64,000 nucleotides of DNA from Corynespora cassiicola (lineage: Eukaryota; Ascomycota; Dothideomycetes; Pleosporales; Corynesporascaceae). The notes under the pieces were generated by a model. That model was not told where the DNA came from, made no database searches, and saw only the letters and a program-made list of their open reading frames with translations. The DNA is taken from positions 1,116,001-1,180,000 of the forward strand of contig JAEUWY010000006.1 in assembly GCA_022059125.1 (NCBI GenBank), in the 5' to 3' direction. The position numbers were made by a program, and so were the translations under genes. This document shows, piece after piece, positions 34,838-45,599 of the stretch; positions within the stretch are counted from its first letter, which is position 1; each line of letters begins with the position of its first letter.

Positions 34838-36804
34838 ATGGCGCGACGATCTCCCCACAACTCAAACTCAGGCTTTTGGCTCACTGCTTTCCTGGCAGCG
34901 GCCGCCAGTGCGTCCTCGATCCTGACCAGCGATGACCTTGACGTCAAGCTCCAGGGTACCACGCCTTCGGTGAAGAACCTGTTTCTTCCCGGTTCCAACT
35001 CTCCCAACGATACCGCCAGCACCAGGAGGTGCAAAGTCTATCCTGAAGATCCTGAGTGGCCTGCTGACGAGGCTTGGGAGAAGCTGAACGAGATCACCGA
35101 CAATCGACTTATCTCGAAGCCCGACCCCAAGGCCTCAGTTTGCTACCCTGGCCCCCTTTACGATGCCGACAAGTGCGCAGAGCTCGCCCCAGTATGGGGC
35201 AGCTCTTACACGCATATGCACGACCCCATCGAGATGATGAGCCCGGTCGCACAAGGCATGACTTGCCTCCCGCCCAACATCTACGATTCCCACAACTGTA
35301 CAAGGGGTGGCTTCCCCATGTACGTGATCAATGCCACCGAGCCGAAACATGTCCAATTGGGTGTCAACTTTGCTCGCAACAGTGGCATTCGTCTGGTCGT
35401 CAAGAACACCGGCCACGACTTTCTTGGAAAGTCAGGTGGAAAGGATGCGCTGAGCATCTGGACTCATCACTTCAAGGGCATGGAGTACATCGAGGAGTAT
35501 ACCGATGAGATTATTGGATACTCGGGTCCTGCGTTCAAGGCTGGTGTTGGTGTCCAGGCTTTTGAGGCTTACCAAGCCGCGCAAGAAAAGGGCCGAGCCA
35601 TTGTCGGTGGTGAGGGTGAAACGGTCGGTATCTTCGGTGGCTACCTCCAGGGAGGTGGTCACTCTCCTCTATCTTCGCTGTAAGTTTTCCTCTATCCCCA
35701 ATCGATTGCCTTTCCCAGGCCATTGCAATCCAAATTTGTAATGGTACATGTAAGCTAACTTGGGTTAGGTATGGCACTGGAGCCGACCAGGCCCTTTCAT
35801 TCGAAGTCGTTACTGCTGCTGGTGAGTTCGTCGTTGCCAACTCGACCTCGCACCCCGACCTCTTCTGGGCCCTTCGTGGTGGAGGTGGCAGCACTTTCGG
35901 TGTCGCCGTCTCCGTCACCGTCAAGGCGCATCCTGATCCACCCAAGGGAACTACGGCTTCCCGCTTCTCGTTCACCAGCGAGAAGATCGGCAACGAGACC
36001 TTCTGGGCTGGTATCCGCGCGTACGTGGATTACTTTATCCCGAACGCTGATGCTGGAACCTACTCGTACTTCACCATCATTCCCAATGTCTGGACCGGCA
36101 TCTTCACGTTTAACATGTCTCCTTTCTTCGCCCCCAACATGACTCTTGAGGAGACGAATACTCTATTGGAGCCCTGGTTCACCCGTTTGACCGACCTCGG
36201 CATCGATTTCGACCCCAACGTCACCCACTTCGATACCTTCTACGAGGCGTGGCGCAGCTCCTTCCCCCTCGAGGTCGTCCAGAAGGTCAATGCCACGACC
36301 GGGTCGCGCATGTTCCCTCGTGCCAACTTCGAGACCGAGGAGAAGCGCGAGGAGCTCTTCCAGAACCTAAGGCAATCGAGCGAGAACAACCGCGTGCAGG
36401 TGCACTTCAACATCAAGACGGTCGACCCCGACAATGCCGACAGCGCCGTCAACTCCGCCTGGCGCCCCATGTACCTCTTCGCTCAGCAAGCTGTGCGTTG
36501 GCCCATCAACGGTACCGCTGAGGAGATCCTCAAGATCAGGCAAGAGTTCCAGGAGGGCGACATGCAGCGCTGGAGGGACATTAGCCCTGGCGCCGGCTCC
36601 TACCTCGCCGAGGCGGATCGCCTGGAGCCCAACTTTGGCCAGGCTTTCTGGGGTGACAAGTACCCCAGGCTGCTTGAGTTGAAGTCTCAACTGGATCCTC
36701 ACGATGTTTTCTTCGCCACCACTAGTGTTGGCAGCGAGAGGTGGCGCGTCGAGAGCATTGACGGCCTTCCCAACGAGAACGGCAAGCTTTGCCGCGTCGA
36801 ATAA
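34838..36804 (+). CDS. Secreted FAD-linked oxidase, berberine-bridge-enzyme-like
   Basis: Two exons, 34838-35679 and 35769-36804 (intron 89 bases), give 625 residues. A hydrophobic leader (about residues 12-26, SGFWLTAFLAAAASASS) predicts export. The FAD-binding PCMH domain is clear: QLGVNFARNSGIRLVVKNTG, then GHDFLGKSGG with the His expected to bind FAD covalently, and GGYLQGGGHSPLSSLYG with VVTAAGEFV after it. The substrate part carries several N-glycosylation sites, and the C-terminus has the BBE-type closing motif GQAFWGDKYPRLLELKSQLDPHDVF. Such enzymes oxidise alcohols, sugars or alkaloid-like compounds using oxygen. The second Cys-linked flavin attachment of the bicovalent group is not evident. 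Codons are strongly C-ending, suggesting high expression. The ATG before MARRSPHNS is the first in frame. Confidence 0.92.
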
Positions 36805-37295
36805 GATGTCGATGATTTGATCGTTATGTTAGTGAGAAGATGGAATAGCATGATATACACTGTGGATTTGGCATGAAAACTTGCACTCACGCCTTCGCTT
36901 TTTCGCACTCTTTGTATTGAGCAATATGCCTGATGAAAGGCGGAGATGAGATGACGGCCGGGAGAAACAGGGAGCAGACGTAATGTTGACTTTCTCTTAC
37001 TTTGACCGCAAATTATTTTCCCTGTATTTATTTATTCAGTCACTGGAACGTTCGCTTGAGCATAGGCAACGAGCACAATCCATAAATTGTAAATTCTAAA
37101 CTTGAAGCTTCTGTAAGCAAAGAAAGAGCATTCTCGCAGTCAAAATGATGGAAAGTTATGAACACGTTCGAAGACTCTGGCATCACCACTCCCTGTATCA
37201 AACTTATTCCCTATCATGTAACAGTCCTCTCAGGCCTATTTATACGGTGTCGGAGGTCTTCTCTTCCAGTTCACACCCTATCACATCGAATCAGA
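36805..37295. other. Intergenic, no gene seen
   Basis: It holds the oxidase 3' end and the presumed promoter of the first IFI6-like copy. Confidence 0.5.
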
Positions 37296-37829
37296 ATGGG
37301 CAACCGCATTCCCACCATCGTTGGTAACGCATAAACCGCCGTCAAGCGGAAGATCACCAAGTTCTTCCGCAATATCTCACACCCTATCCGTTTCGTCTGG
37401 ACGTGCCGATGGAAAATTGTCAACTCCACCACCCAATACATCAAGAATCACCCAATCCTGACACTGTTGTTCTTGGCCGAGATCGTCGTCCCCTTCAAAT
37501 GCCCTGGAATCGCCCCTAAGATGTTATTAGAGCTTCTTAAGCTTTTGCATGCTGGAATTAGCTCCGGTAAGTGAATATTACCGAGGTGAAAAGCTGATAC
37601 TGACAAAGGATACAGAATCATTCGCTGCCTTCATGAAGTTCATAGTCACAGGTATGATGACTGGTGGACTGATCACTGTTTTGCAGTCTGGCACAGTATG
37701 TATCCGATAAACCTCCTTCGAAGGCTATGCTAATTGAACCAGATGGGTGGGTTTGGAAAGGCCTTTGCGCAGACCATGATGGAGACACTTTCTCAAGCTC
37801 TCGATGCGATTCGTGTCATGCGTTGTTAG
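37296..37829 (+). pseudogene. IFI6/ISG12-like gene copy 1, TAA in exon 1
   Basis: Exons 37296-37566, 37616-37695 and 37743-37829 would encode 145 codons plus stop, but codon 13 is TAA (37332-37334). After the stop the frame stays open for a basic region (AVKRKITKFFRNISHPIRF), a helix-rich middle and the hairpin-like segment SFAAFMKFIVTGMMTGGLIT ending VLQSGT, then MGGFGKAFAQTMMETL. The exon structure is the same as copy 2 at 38.3 kb: a phase-1 junction before the (G/E)S-x-AA motif, an 80-base second exon, and a third exon starting ATGGG-GG. The hairpin is less Gly/Ala-rich than in the other copies, a further sign of drift. A CAA to TAA change would explain the stop. Confidence 0.65.
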
Positions 37830-38273
37830 TCTCTGTTCACATGGAGGGACTTAATACACGGAGCTTTACCCTGTGAATTGAAATTGGAACTTAATGAGAT
37901 TGGACTTGATATCGTATAGTCTCCTTGATAGCCAGGCAGGCAAAGATTTGAGATATCATACCTGACGGCGCGTCGACTCCACCTCGTGTAACAGTGACAA
38001 AGTAGATCTGCCGGAGTCCCTAGTTTTCAATCACCATCCCATCAATCGAATGCAGGGTTATGATGGATAGGGGAAGATACATGTCTCATCGAGAACCAAA
38101 TCAACATATCATCATGTACCTACCCGAAACCCCTGTCACCGCCATTGCCTACCACAAACAAGACCTGTCACAACGATTTTTCTTTCACCTCACCATCCAC
38201 TTTTTCACTGTTATAAGCCTTCAATTCTTCACTGGCATTCGCACACACGATTATCGACCATCCAAACCACAAC
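37830..38273. other. Intergenic, between IFI6-like copies 1 and 2
   Basis: No gene is seen. The last 150 bases are C/A/T-rich as in a fungal promoter. Confidence 0.5.
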
Positions 38274-38780
38274 ATGGGCAACGAAGTCTCCAAGTTCGTC
38301 AAGAACGCGGTGGAACACGTCAAGGAAACCATCGTCGACATGGTTCACCGCTTTCTCCCACCCATGGCACAATAAGTTGTCCAGCATCCTGTCCGCGCAG
38401 TGTTTCACATCGTGAAGGGCATCCTCTTTCTGGCGCCAGGCATCATCGCTGGGCCGGTGCTGGCTTTAGCTGGGTTCACTGGCGCAGGAGTCGCTGCTGG
38501 TAAGCAATGCGGCTGTGTGTAGAACTAGTGAGGAAGTGTTGATCATTATAGGATCCATTGCAGCGGGAGTCCAGTCCTTGATGGGGACTGTCACTGCAGG
38601 TTCCACATTTGCAACATTGCAATCTGCTGCGGTACGTGTATGTAGCAAAGCAATGAGACCATACTGACTGGAGATTCTCGATAGATGGGAGGATATGGTA
38701 CTTCTGCTGTTGCTGAGGTAGTCAGAGGTTCTGTTATTGCCTCTGAGGCGCGGGCCCGCTTTCGTGAGCGTGGTACCTGA
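38274..38780 (+). pseudogene. IFI6/ISG12-like gene copy 2, TAA in exon 1
   Basis: Exons 38274-38499, 38552-38631 and 38685-38780 make 134 codons, with TAA at codon 34 (38373-38375). The remainder is a good family member: HPVRAVFHIVKGILFLAPG, IIAGPVLALAGFTGAGVAA, then across the phase-1 intron GSIAAGVQSLMGTVTAGSTF and ATLQSAA, and MGGYGTSAVAEVV in the last exon. This Gly/Ala-rich double-hairpin is the hallmark of interferon-inducible 6-16/ISG12 proteins, which in animals insert in the mitochondrial or ER membrane. The reading frame downstream of the stop is fully preserved with intact splice sites, so the loss is recent, or translation starts elsewhere. No ATG after the stop gives a sensible full-length product. 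Confidence 0.78.
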
Positions 38781-39022
38781 GGTGGTATGGACGCGTTTCA
38801 GGCTTCGACCATGCATAGTCAACGAAATTCGGAATGTGCTAGCTAGCCATCACTGCCACTTCTCTAAAAGATATCAGATGATTTATTGATATAATTCTAT
38901 TCGCTCGACTCTTCGCTAGTACGCCTCTTGAACCATGCGATCCACGCGATAGCCAATGTGACGAGAAGGACCAGAGCTGTAGTCAGCTCGGTCGATGCTA
39001 CGGAGGTAAAGTTGTAGGATAG

Positions 39023-39927
39023 TCAGAGCGAGGTCTCTGGCTTATCGTCAAGCGCAGGAATTTGCTGCTTCAGGTAGGCTTCGAGATGGTCAATCTCATC
39101 AGGGTCCGCGGAGTGGACGAGGCCCCTAAGCCAATGGTCAGCAAACATGTGGGCCTATGGCGGGCCATGACCTACTTGTATGTCCTAAAGTCGACACTGT
39201 AGCCCATTTCCTTGAAAAAATCGGCGCTCATCTTGCCGTAGTTGTATTGAACGACCGGGTCGACGTCACCGTGCCCCATGAAGATGGGAGTGTTCTGGTT
39301 GGGGCTGTCGGCAGGGACCATGTCCTTGATCTTCTTCTGCAGAAGAAGGTAGCAGCTCAGGCCAAAGATGCCTCCTAACTGGCTCTTATAGGTGACACCC
39401 GAGAGCAGCGACATGGCGCCTCCCTGGGAGAAGCCTCCAAGGACGACGCGGTTAGCGGGGATGCCTTTGGCGACCTCGGCGTCGACGAGGGAGTGGAAGT
39501 AGTCGCGCGACTTGATAATACCCTCCTCATCCTCCTCACGGCCAGTCAGGTCGTCCAGGGACTTGATGTCGTACCAGCCAGGCATTCTCATGCCCATGTT
39601 CTGCCATGTGTATCAGCCTTGGGGTCCCGATTGCGTCTGTGGTGTGTCGTGCGGCAGCTGTCGGGATGGAAGCGGCTACGGGCGTACCAGGGTGATAGGG
39701 ATGTTTGGCGCATTGGGGAAGACGAAGGCGACCTCCTCGAATTTACTGCGCCGCCTCCAGTTTTCGGCCAGGAAGAGCCTGCAGGGCAATTAGTGATGCG
39801 CGGTCGTCGTGTAGGCGCGGGCGCGTCTTTACCAGCCCGCTCCGGAGTCGCCCAGGCCATGGGCGACAATGACGGTTGCCGTGTGCCTCTTGAGGGCGGG
39901 AACGACCAGCGGCGCCTTGTGAGCCAT
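39023..39927 (-). CDS. Acyl-protein thioesterase 1
   Basis: Exons 39927-39833, 39778-39688, 39600-39176 and 39125-39023 give 237 residues, the usual length. The alpha/beta hydrolase fold is complete: TVIVAHGLGDSGAGW (oxyanion loop), VFPNAPNIPITLN, MRMPGWYDI, VVLGGFSQGGAMSLL with the nucleophile Ser120, IFMGHGDVDPVV with Asp176, and GLVHSADPDEI with His208. These positions agree with the catalytic triad spacing of animal APT1. It removes palmitate from cysteines of membrane-attached proteins such as Ras and G-alpha in the cytosol. It is convergent with the preceding IFI6-like copy (242 bases apart) and divergent from the DNA glycosylase gene. Confidence 0.95.
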
Positions 39928-40400
39928 CGTGGATAGAGTTGTAGGTAGTAAGGGGGAGAGGTTTAGTCCGGATAGATAGTCGAAGGTTCTAAGGTTTACC
40001 GCGACGCGGGGCTCTCCAGAAAAGTTGGCGCGCCCCGGCGGGCTGGACCTCGGCGGCGACGGCGCCTGCAGGTGCGCTCCAGCGGCGGCCCAAGCTTCTT
40101 AGTCACGACGTCATGCATCGACCTCTCCGATCATCTGTGAATGTCATCTTTCGTCTCCGTTTGCTTGGGCTTCATCAGTGATTTTCTCAATTCACCCTCT
40201 CGCCCTTTATCAATCGCTGCACCGTGAACCAGGGACACTTTGAGAGTCGTCCTGGGACTCAATTTCCTCTCCTCTTTTCTGTTCCAGCTCATCCCGGCCT
40301 GAACAAACCTGTCACATTCGCCCTGCATCTCGTCGCACGTCCTCTCAAAAGGCCATTGAGTCAGGTGTTTCTCTGCACTTCTCTCATATATCCCGTCATC
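39928..40400. promoter_or_regulatory. Divergent promoter region, thioesterase and DNA glycosylase genes
   Basis: These 473 bases separate two divergent starts. The glycosylase frame is open upstream of its ATG as far as 40224, but without an ATG, so that part is taken as leader. Confidence 0.45.
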
Positions 40401-41924
40401 ATGGCAAGGGTTACCAGAAGCTCCGTCGCCAAGCCCGTCCCTGCAGAACCGGCTCAACATCTCTCTAGCCCACCGGCAACCCCAGCTCCTCCAAAGTCCC
40501 AGAAAGGGAAGGCAGCCGCATCCAAAGTGAAGCTTGAGAAGGAATCCCCGCCCAAACCCCTGCCAGTTGCGCCCAATACTGGCCGTAAACGGTCCAGGCC
40601 TACCACAGTCAAGGACGAAGATGCCAATGAGCTTCCCCACAACCTTGGTGCCATACCCAATCTTACCTCCAATGCGATAAAGAATGAAGAAGGCTCTCCT
40701 AAGAAGAAGCCTCGGGCCAGTCGCAAGGCTTCGAAATTTATTTCACCAAAGGAGGATGAAGATGAGCTAGTAGCTAAAGCGACCGATACCCCTGGGAAGA
40801 CTCCAAAGAAAGCCAAGAACAGCAACTATGGTCTCACGCCTGGTCAAACCCCTTATCCAAACTGGCTGCACCCGACTGAAGAAGAGTGCGAGGAAGTGGC
40901 CCAGCTCCTCTCCACTGTCCACGGGGAGGTGAAGGCCCCGAAGAGCATTCCTGCACCTTCTCTTGAAGTTTCCGGATGTGGCGAGGTACCGTCAGTCCTT
41001 GATGCCCTGATCCGGACAAGGCTTTCAGCTGCAACCTCCGGAACGAACTCTTCGAGGGCCTTTGCCGGTTTGGTAGCAAAATTTGGCATTCTCCAAGAAG
41101 GAGTAGGAAAGGGCAGCGTCGACTGGAACAAAGTCCGACTCGCAGATACCAAAGACATTTTTGAAGCCATTAAGAGCGGAGGCCTTGCAGATGTGAAGAG
41201 CAAGGACATAAAGAAGATACTCCAAATGGTCTGGGAAGAGAACCAAGCCCGGCGCGATGCTCTTGCCGCTTCGTCCGAAGTGAAAGGGTCATCGAATGAA
41301 TCTTCGCACGAGAAAAACTCGGAAATCGCAAAAGCAGACGAAAATGTTGTGTCTCTGGACCACCTGCATCTCATGTCCAACGACGACGCTTTTAATGCTC
41401 TGACCAAGTACCCCGGCATTGGACCAAAGACAGCATCCTGTGTGCTCCTTTTCTGTCTGCAGCGACCATCCTTTGCAGTTGATACCCACGTGTTCCGTCT
41501 GTGCAAATGGCTTGGCTGGGTACCGCCTCCAGGTGACCCATCTGGTCTTCCACCAAGCGGCAAAGGGACGTTTGCCGGTCCGACGCGAAATTCCACCTAC
41601 GCTCACTGTGAGGTACGAATCCCGGATCATCTTAAATACCCGCTTCATCAGCTCTTCATCAAACATGGAAAGAGCTGCCCGCGATGCCGAGCAATCACTG
41701 GCGAGAACAGTGAGAAGTGGGATGAAGGATGCGTCATCGACCACCTTGTCAACCGCACTGGTGGAAGGAAGGGAGCTGGAGCTAGTCCTGTTAAAAAGGT
41801 CATCAAGGCTGCCAAGGGCAATAGCAAGAGGAAGACCAAAGACTCCGACACGGATAGTGAAATGAGCGAGCTCAGCGACTTGGGCACTGACAACGGCGAA
41901 GCCGATTCAGATTTAGAGGTCTAG
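40401..41924 (+). CDS. HhH-GPD DNA glycosylase (EndoIII/Nth superfamily)
   Basis: A single exon of 507 residues. The N-terminal 150 residues are Lys/Pro/Ser/Thr-rich with nuclear-localisation-like runs (KKKPRASRK, KTPKKAK). The helix-hairpin-helix motif is LTKYPGIGPKTASCVLLF, followed by RPSFAVDTHVFRLCKWLG with the catalytic Asp near residue 361. A C-terminal CPRC pair and a distant Cys stand where EndoIII has its iron-sulfur cysteines, but four in the right spacing are not visible, so the cluster is probably absent. The last 60 residues are basic then acidic (SDTDSEMSELSDLG). Base excision repair in the nucleus is the expected job. A non-repair role is possible, since this fungal group is longer than bacterial EndoIII by nearly 300 residues. 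Confidence 0.9.
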   Translation: MARVTRSSVAKPVPAEPAQHLSSPPATPAPPKSQKGKAAASKVKLEKESPPKPLPVAPNTGRKRSRPTTVKDEDANELPHNLGAIPNLTSNAIKNEEGSPKKKPRASRKASKFISPKEDEDELVAKATDTPGKTPKKAKNSNYGLTPGQTPYPNWLHPTEEECEEVAQLLSTVHGEVKAPKSIPAPSLEVSGCGEVPSVLDALIRTRLSAATSGTNSSRAFAGLVAKFGILQEGVGKGSVDWNKVRLADTKDIFEAIKSGGLADVKSKDIKKILQMVWEENQARRDALAASSEVKGSSNESSHEKNSEIAKADENVVSLDHLHLMSNDDAFNALTKYPGIGPKTASCVLLFCLQRPSFAVDTHVFRLCKWLGWVPPPGDPSGLPPSGKGTFAGPTRNSTYAHCEVRIPDHLKYPLHQLFIKHGKSCPRCRAITGENSEKWDEGCVIDHLVNRTGGRKGAGASPVKKVIKAAKGNSKRKTKDSDTDSEMSELSDLGTDNGEADSDLEV

Positions 41925-42664
41925 ACCAGCCAGTCGACTGGAGATTAACATCAGATTCCATCAGGCGAAATCGTATAATCGTGATTTTATGGCGTTCGGA
42001 AAGTCAAATAAGGTATTTCAATGATATTTACAAAAAATGGCCATCTCATCTCGGTTTCGTGTCGCATTATCTCTCAATCATTATCTAGTTACACCTCGTT
42101 CACTCAGCTTTTATCTTCTCAAAGTGACCACATCAGTGCCCACATGCATTCATGGATTAATTCCGGATCCAATGTTGGCGTTTCAGCTTTCTCATCTTTT
42201 CCGCATATCTTCAGTGGAAGGTGGGGTTAATACTATGGATTGTGGAGGAACGGCTGCCGACGTGAGCCTATTGCCGATAATCTACAACCCTGTCTTGACG
42301 ACCACAGAGGCGGGAAGTTTTCATTCGCTGAAGTTCAACGATGCATATTATTCCATGAGAGACTAGTAACAGCACAAGCCGTGATTGGGACATTAGCCTC
42401 ATTGATGAGACATGGTCCACATGAGTGAGGCGCTCCCTCGGTGATCTGTCGCGATAACGCTCGAATTAGGTTACAGTGGTATTCTACCAGCGTGGATCTC
42501 TTCCAATGGACCACTGTCTTTATATTAGCACATGATCAAAAGAACCAACGGTCTTTTTGTATTCAAAGACGCATATGTCTTTCCAGTTCATGTGCTTGCG
42601 GAATATTTAAACTGCCAAGTGCTGCCTCTGGAACACTAACCCCAAGGTTCAACACGCCACCACT
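41925..42664. other. Intergenic, no gene seen
   Basis: This should hold the glycosylase terminator and the promoter of the DUF1996 gene. Confidence 0.5.
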
Positions 42665-43980
42665 ATGCTGTGGAAATCTTTTGCCTTCGCGCTTCTGGCG
42701 CCTTCAACCCAAGCATTGCTACGATTCTCTTGTTCTCAGCTGGTTATCGAACGTTTAGACCCGCTTGTGAACCCCGGCATCAAGCAGTCCCCGCACCTGC
42801 ATCAGATCATCGGTGGTAATGCATTTAACGTCACGATGAACCCGCAGACAGCACCTCCGGATCTAGCTACCTGCACGACCTGCACTTTTGCTGATGACTT
42901 TAGCAACTACTGGACTGGTAGCTCATCCCAATCTCGTATCCTCAAATAATGAGCTAATATCGTAAAGCTGTCCTTTTCTTCCGTGCGCGGAATGGTACTT
43001 TCAAGAGAGTTCCCATAAAAGGAAACGTGAATTTTGAGCAGTCAAATGGGGGGATGACGGTAATTTCAGCAGTACCCATGCTTTTGGACAAGCATTAATT
43101 CTTAATCAGGTGTACTATACGCCGACGTTGAAAAATGGTGCCGCAAAGGGGGCAGTCACCGCTTTCAAGAAGGGATTCAGAATGATCGTCGGTATGTTAC
43201 TCTGCCTTTTCCTAAGGTCCTTCCAGCAATCAAAGCTCACAGATAGATGCTGAGACTGAATACACCTTTTATAGGGAATCCTACCTATCGCACAGAAGCT
43301 CAAGCAAAGCAGTTCCGCCAACTCACCTACACATGCCTGCAGAACATGAACACCCGGACGGGTGAAACATTGAATTTCCCGAAGAAGCCCTGCCCTGCCG
43401 GAATAATGGTCAATGTCCGATTCCCCACCTGCTGGAACGGAAAGGATCTGGATTCTCCTGACCACATGGAGCATGTCTCCTATCGTGAGTAGCGCTAGAG
43501 TGTAAACATAGTCCAAGTAGCTAATACATTTCAGCATCATCTGGGACGTTTGAAAACGATGGACCCTGCCCAGCCTCGCATCCTGTCAAGATTCCTCAGC
43601 TTTTCTACGAAGTCATTTGGGATACTGTTCCATTCAACGACAAGTCTTTGTGGCCAGAAGATGGAAGCCAGCCATTTGTGTGGTCTTTTGGTGATAAGTT
43701 AGTCTTTCTGCACCCCATAATTTAATGCCATAATCTACTATCATTCGGATGTCATCTGACTGTAGCCGCTAGAACTGGATATGGAAACCACGGAGACTAC
43801 GTCTTCGGATGGAAGGGCGACGCTCTTCAGATCGCCATGGATACCAATTGCAACATCAATTGCCCCCAGCTCAAATCACAAAACATCGCGTCGGGAAATA
43901 AATGCTCGCAAAAACAGAAGGTCCAAGAGAATATTGATGGATGGCTGACTGAGCTACCCGGAGGGATGCAGGTGCAGTGA
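42665..43980 (+). CDS. Secreted DUF1996 protein
   Basis: Six exons (42665-42917, 42968-43059, 43110-43191, 43275-43484, 43535-43697, 43773-43980) give 335 residues. A signal peptide (MLWKSFAFALLAPSTQA) leads into the typical opening RFSCSQLVIERLDPLVNPG. The family motifs follow in order: SPHLHQIIGGNAFN, TCTTCTFADDFSNYWTA, GNVNFEQSNGGMTVYY, GFRMIVGNPTYRT, INVRFPTCWNGKDLDSPDHM-type VRFPTCWNGKDLDSPDHMEH, and TGYGNHGDYVFGWKGDALQ near the end. The domain is common in secreted fungal proteins of unknown role, some induced by carbon sources; several extended relatives carry a WSC or CBM module, which is not present here. The donor of the last intron (GTTAGT, 43698) is not canonical, but the join FGDK-TGYG fits. 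Everything else is intact. Confidence 0.9.
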
Positions 43981-44420
43981 AGATGACTACAGGTTTCGAG
44001 GAACGTAGTTGTATTCAGATAAAGAAGCGACTTCAAATTGCTCAACTTATCACCGAAGCCATCACTTTTCATTTCACTGATTCGCAGTGATTTACCCTGG
44101 TATGCGCAGTTGTGCCCATGGATGACTAAGCGGGCGGTGCGGCTGAAGCTTTGAGCTTCTCTCCGGATTGGTTCGAGCGATGAGTATTCGACAAGACATT
44201 TGTGCATAACCCCGTTGTAAATCATCATCCAGCAGTCTCAAGCACGCGCATCATAGTTCAATGACGCAATGGTAACGACTATCATAGCAAAAGCGGCACA
44301 ACTCGCGCGACTTGGGCCGGATATCAAAGCCCACGCGCCCTCACCCACCAGCTAATACATCCCCTCTTTTCAAGCCTCTAGTTCCATACTTGCTGTGCCT
44401 CTCTTACTAGATAGGTCATC
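43981..44420. other. Intergenic, no gene seen
   Basis: It holds the DUF1996 3' end and the promoter of the next gene. Confidence 0.5.
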
Positions 44421-45599
44421 ATGCTAGCAATGCGAGCGTACATTGTCACCCTGACGCGAGGTGTGCGCCCTCTCACTCGCATTTCCCGTGACGTCAACCA
44501 TCGTCACGCATTAGGTGCTGCATATATGTCAACATCTTCCTCGCCTTTGATCTCCGTACCTAAAACTCGGTTTATTCCAGCAAAAGAACGTACAAACCAG
44601 ATTCAAACTCAGCTTCGAAGAGATTACCACGAAATGTCAAACAACGCGGACTTGCAGTTGGGGGAGGTGTTCAACGTCAAGGACAAGGTCGCCTTGGTGA
44701 CAGGCGGTGGCTCTGGAATTGGTTTGATGATCACACAGACGCTGGCTGTCAACGGTGCGAAGGTATACATCGTTGGCAGGACGGAGGAGAAGTTGGATCG
44801 CGTAGCGGAAGTACATGGCAAGGATATCGCTGGTCAGATCATCCCTATCCAGGGAGATGTCGCTAGTAAAGAGGGCGTCCAGTAAGTCACTTGCTAGTCG
44901 GAGAGGTTATTCTGGGCTGATTGTTCTAGGAAAATCGTCAAAGAGATCGAATCGCGTGAGAAGTGCCTTTGCATCCTGGTCAACAACGCAGGAGTCGCTG
45001 CACCAAAAACGTCTACCCAGGCGGAGACACCTGAAGAACTGCGAAAGAACTTGCTCGACCCTACATCTGTGGAAGAGTGGACGTCGGTGTACGCTACGAA
45101 CGTCGTTGGCCCATACCTCATGACGACAGGTTTCCTGCCTCTACTGCAAAAAGCAACAGAGCACCAGTATGGATACTCAGGAACCGTGATCAATATTACC
45201 AGTATCTCTGGGCTGGTCCGCATTTCCCAAGGCCATTTCTCTTACAACGCCAGCAAAGGCGCTCAGGTACATCTGAACAAATTGCTGGCTGCGGAAATCG
45301 CCAAGGCTGGTTTCAAGATTCGAGTCAACAGTATCGCTCCAGGAGTCTTCCCTAGCGAGATGACGACCCAGGAGAGCAAAGACAACCAGAAGAGCGAAAT
45401 GCCCAAGGAGCACAAGGGGGGCTTGCCATCGCAACGACCGGGCAACGATCGCGATATGGCCGCGGCAATCCTTTTCGCGGCCTCGTGCCAGTATTTGAAC
45501 GGACAGGTAAGTCGTCGATGATGCGAGGAATAGAAAGAAGCTGATTTGTGTTAGAACATTGCCGTCGATGGAGGCTATCTCATCCAGGCTGGCACATAA
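44421..45599 (+). CDS. Short-chain dehydrogenase/reductase with N-terminal presequence
   Basis: Exons 44421-44881, 44930-45506 and 45555-45599 give 360 residues. The first 45 (MLAMRAYIVTLTRGVRPLTR onward) are basic with almost no acids and fit a mitochondrial targeting sequence; a second ATG further in (MSTSSSPL) could start a shorter, cytosolic form. The SDR core has KVALVTGGGSGIGLMI, CILVNNAGVA, VINITSISGLVR with Ser, FSYNASKGAQVHLN with Tyr and Lys, and NSIAPGVFPSEMT. The last exon gives NIAVDGGYLIQAGT, the usual C-terminal SDR ending. It resembles the group annotated as 3-oxoacyl-ACP reductase-like (RhlG type) in fungi; the true substrate is not known. Intact in all motifs. Confidence 0.92.
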
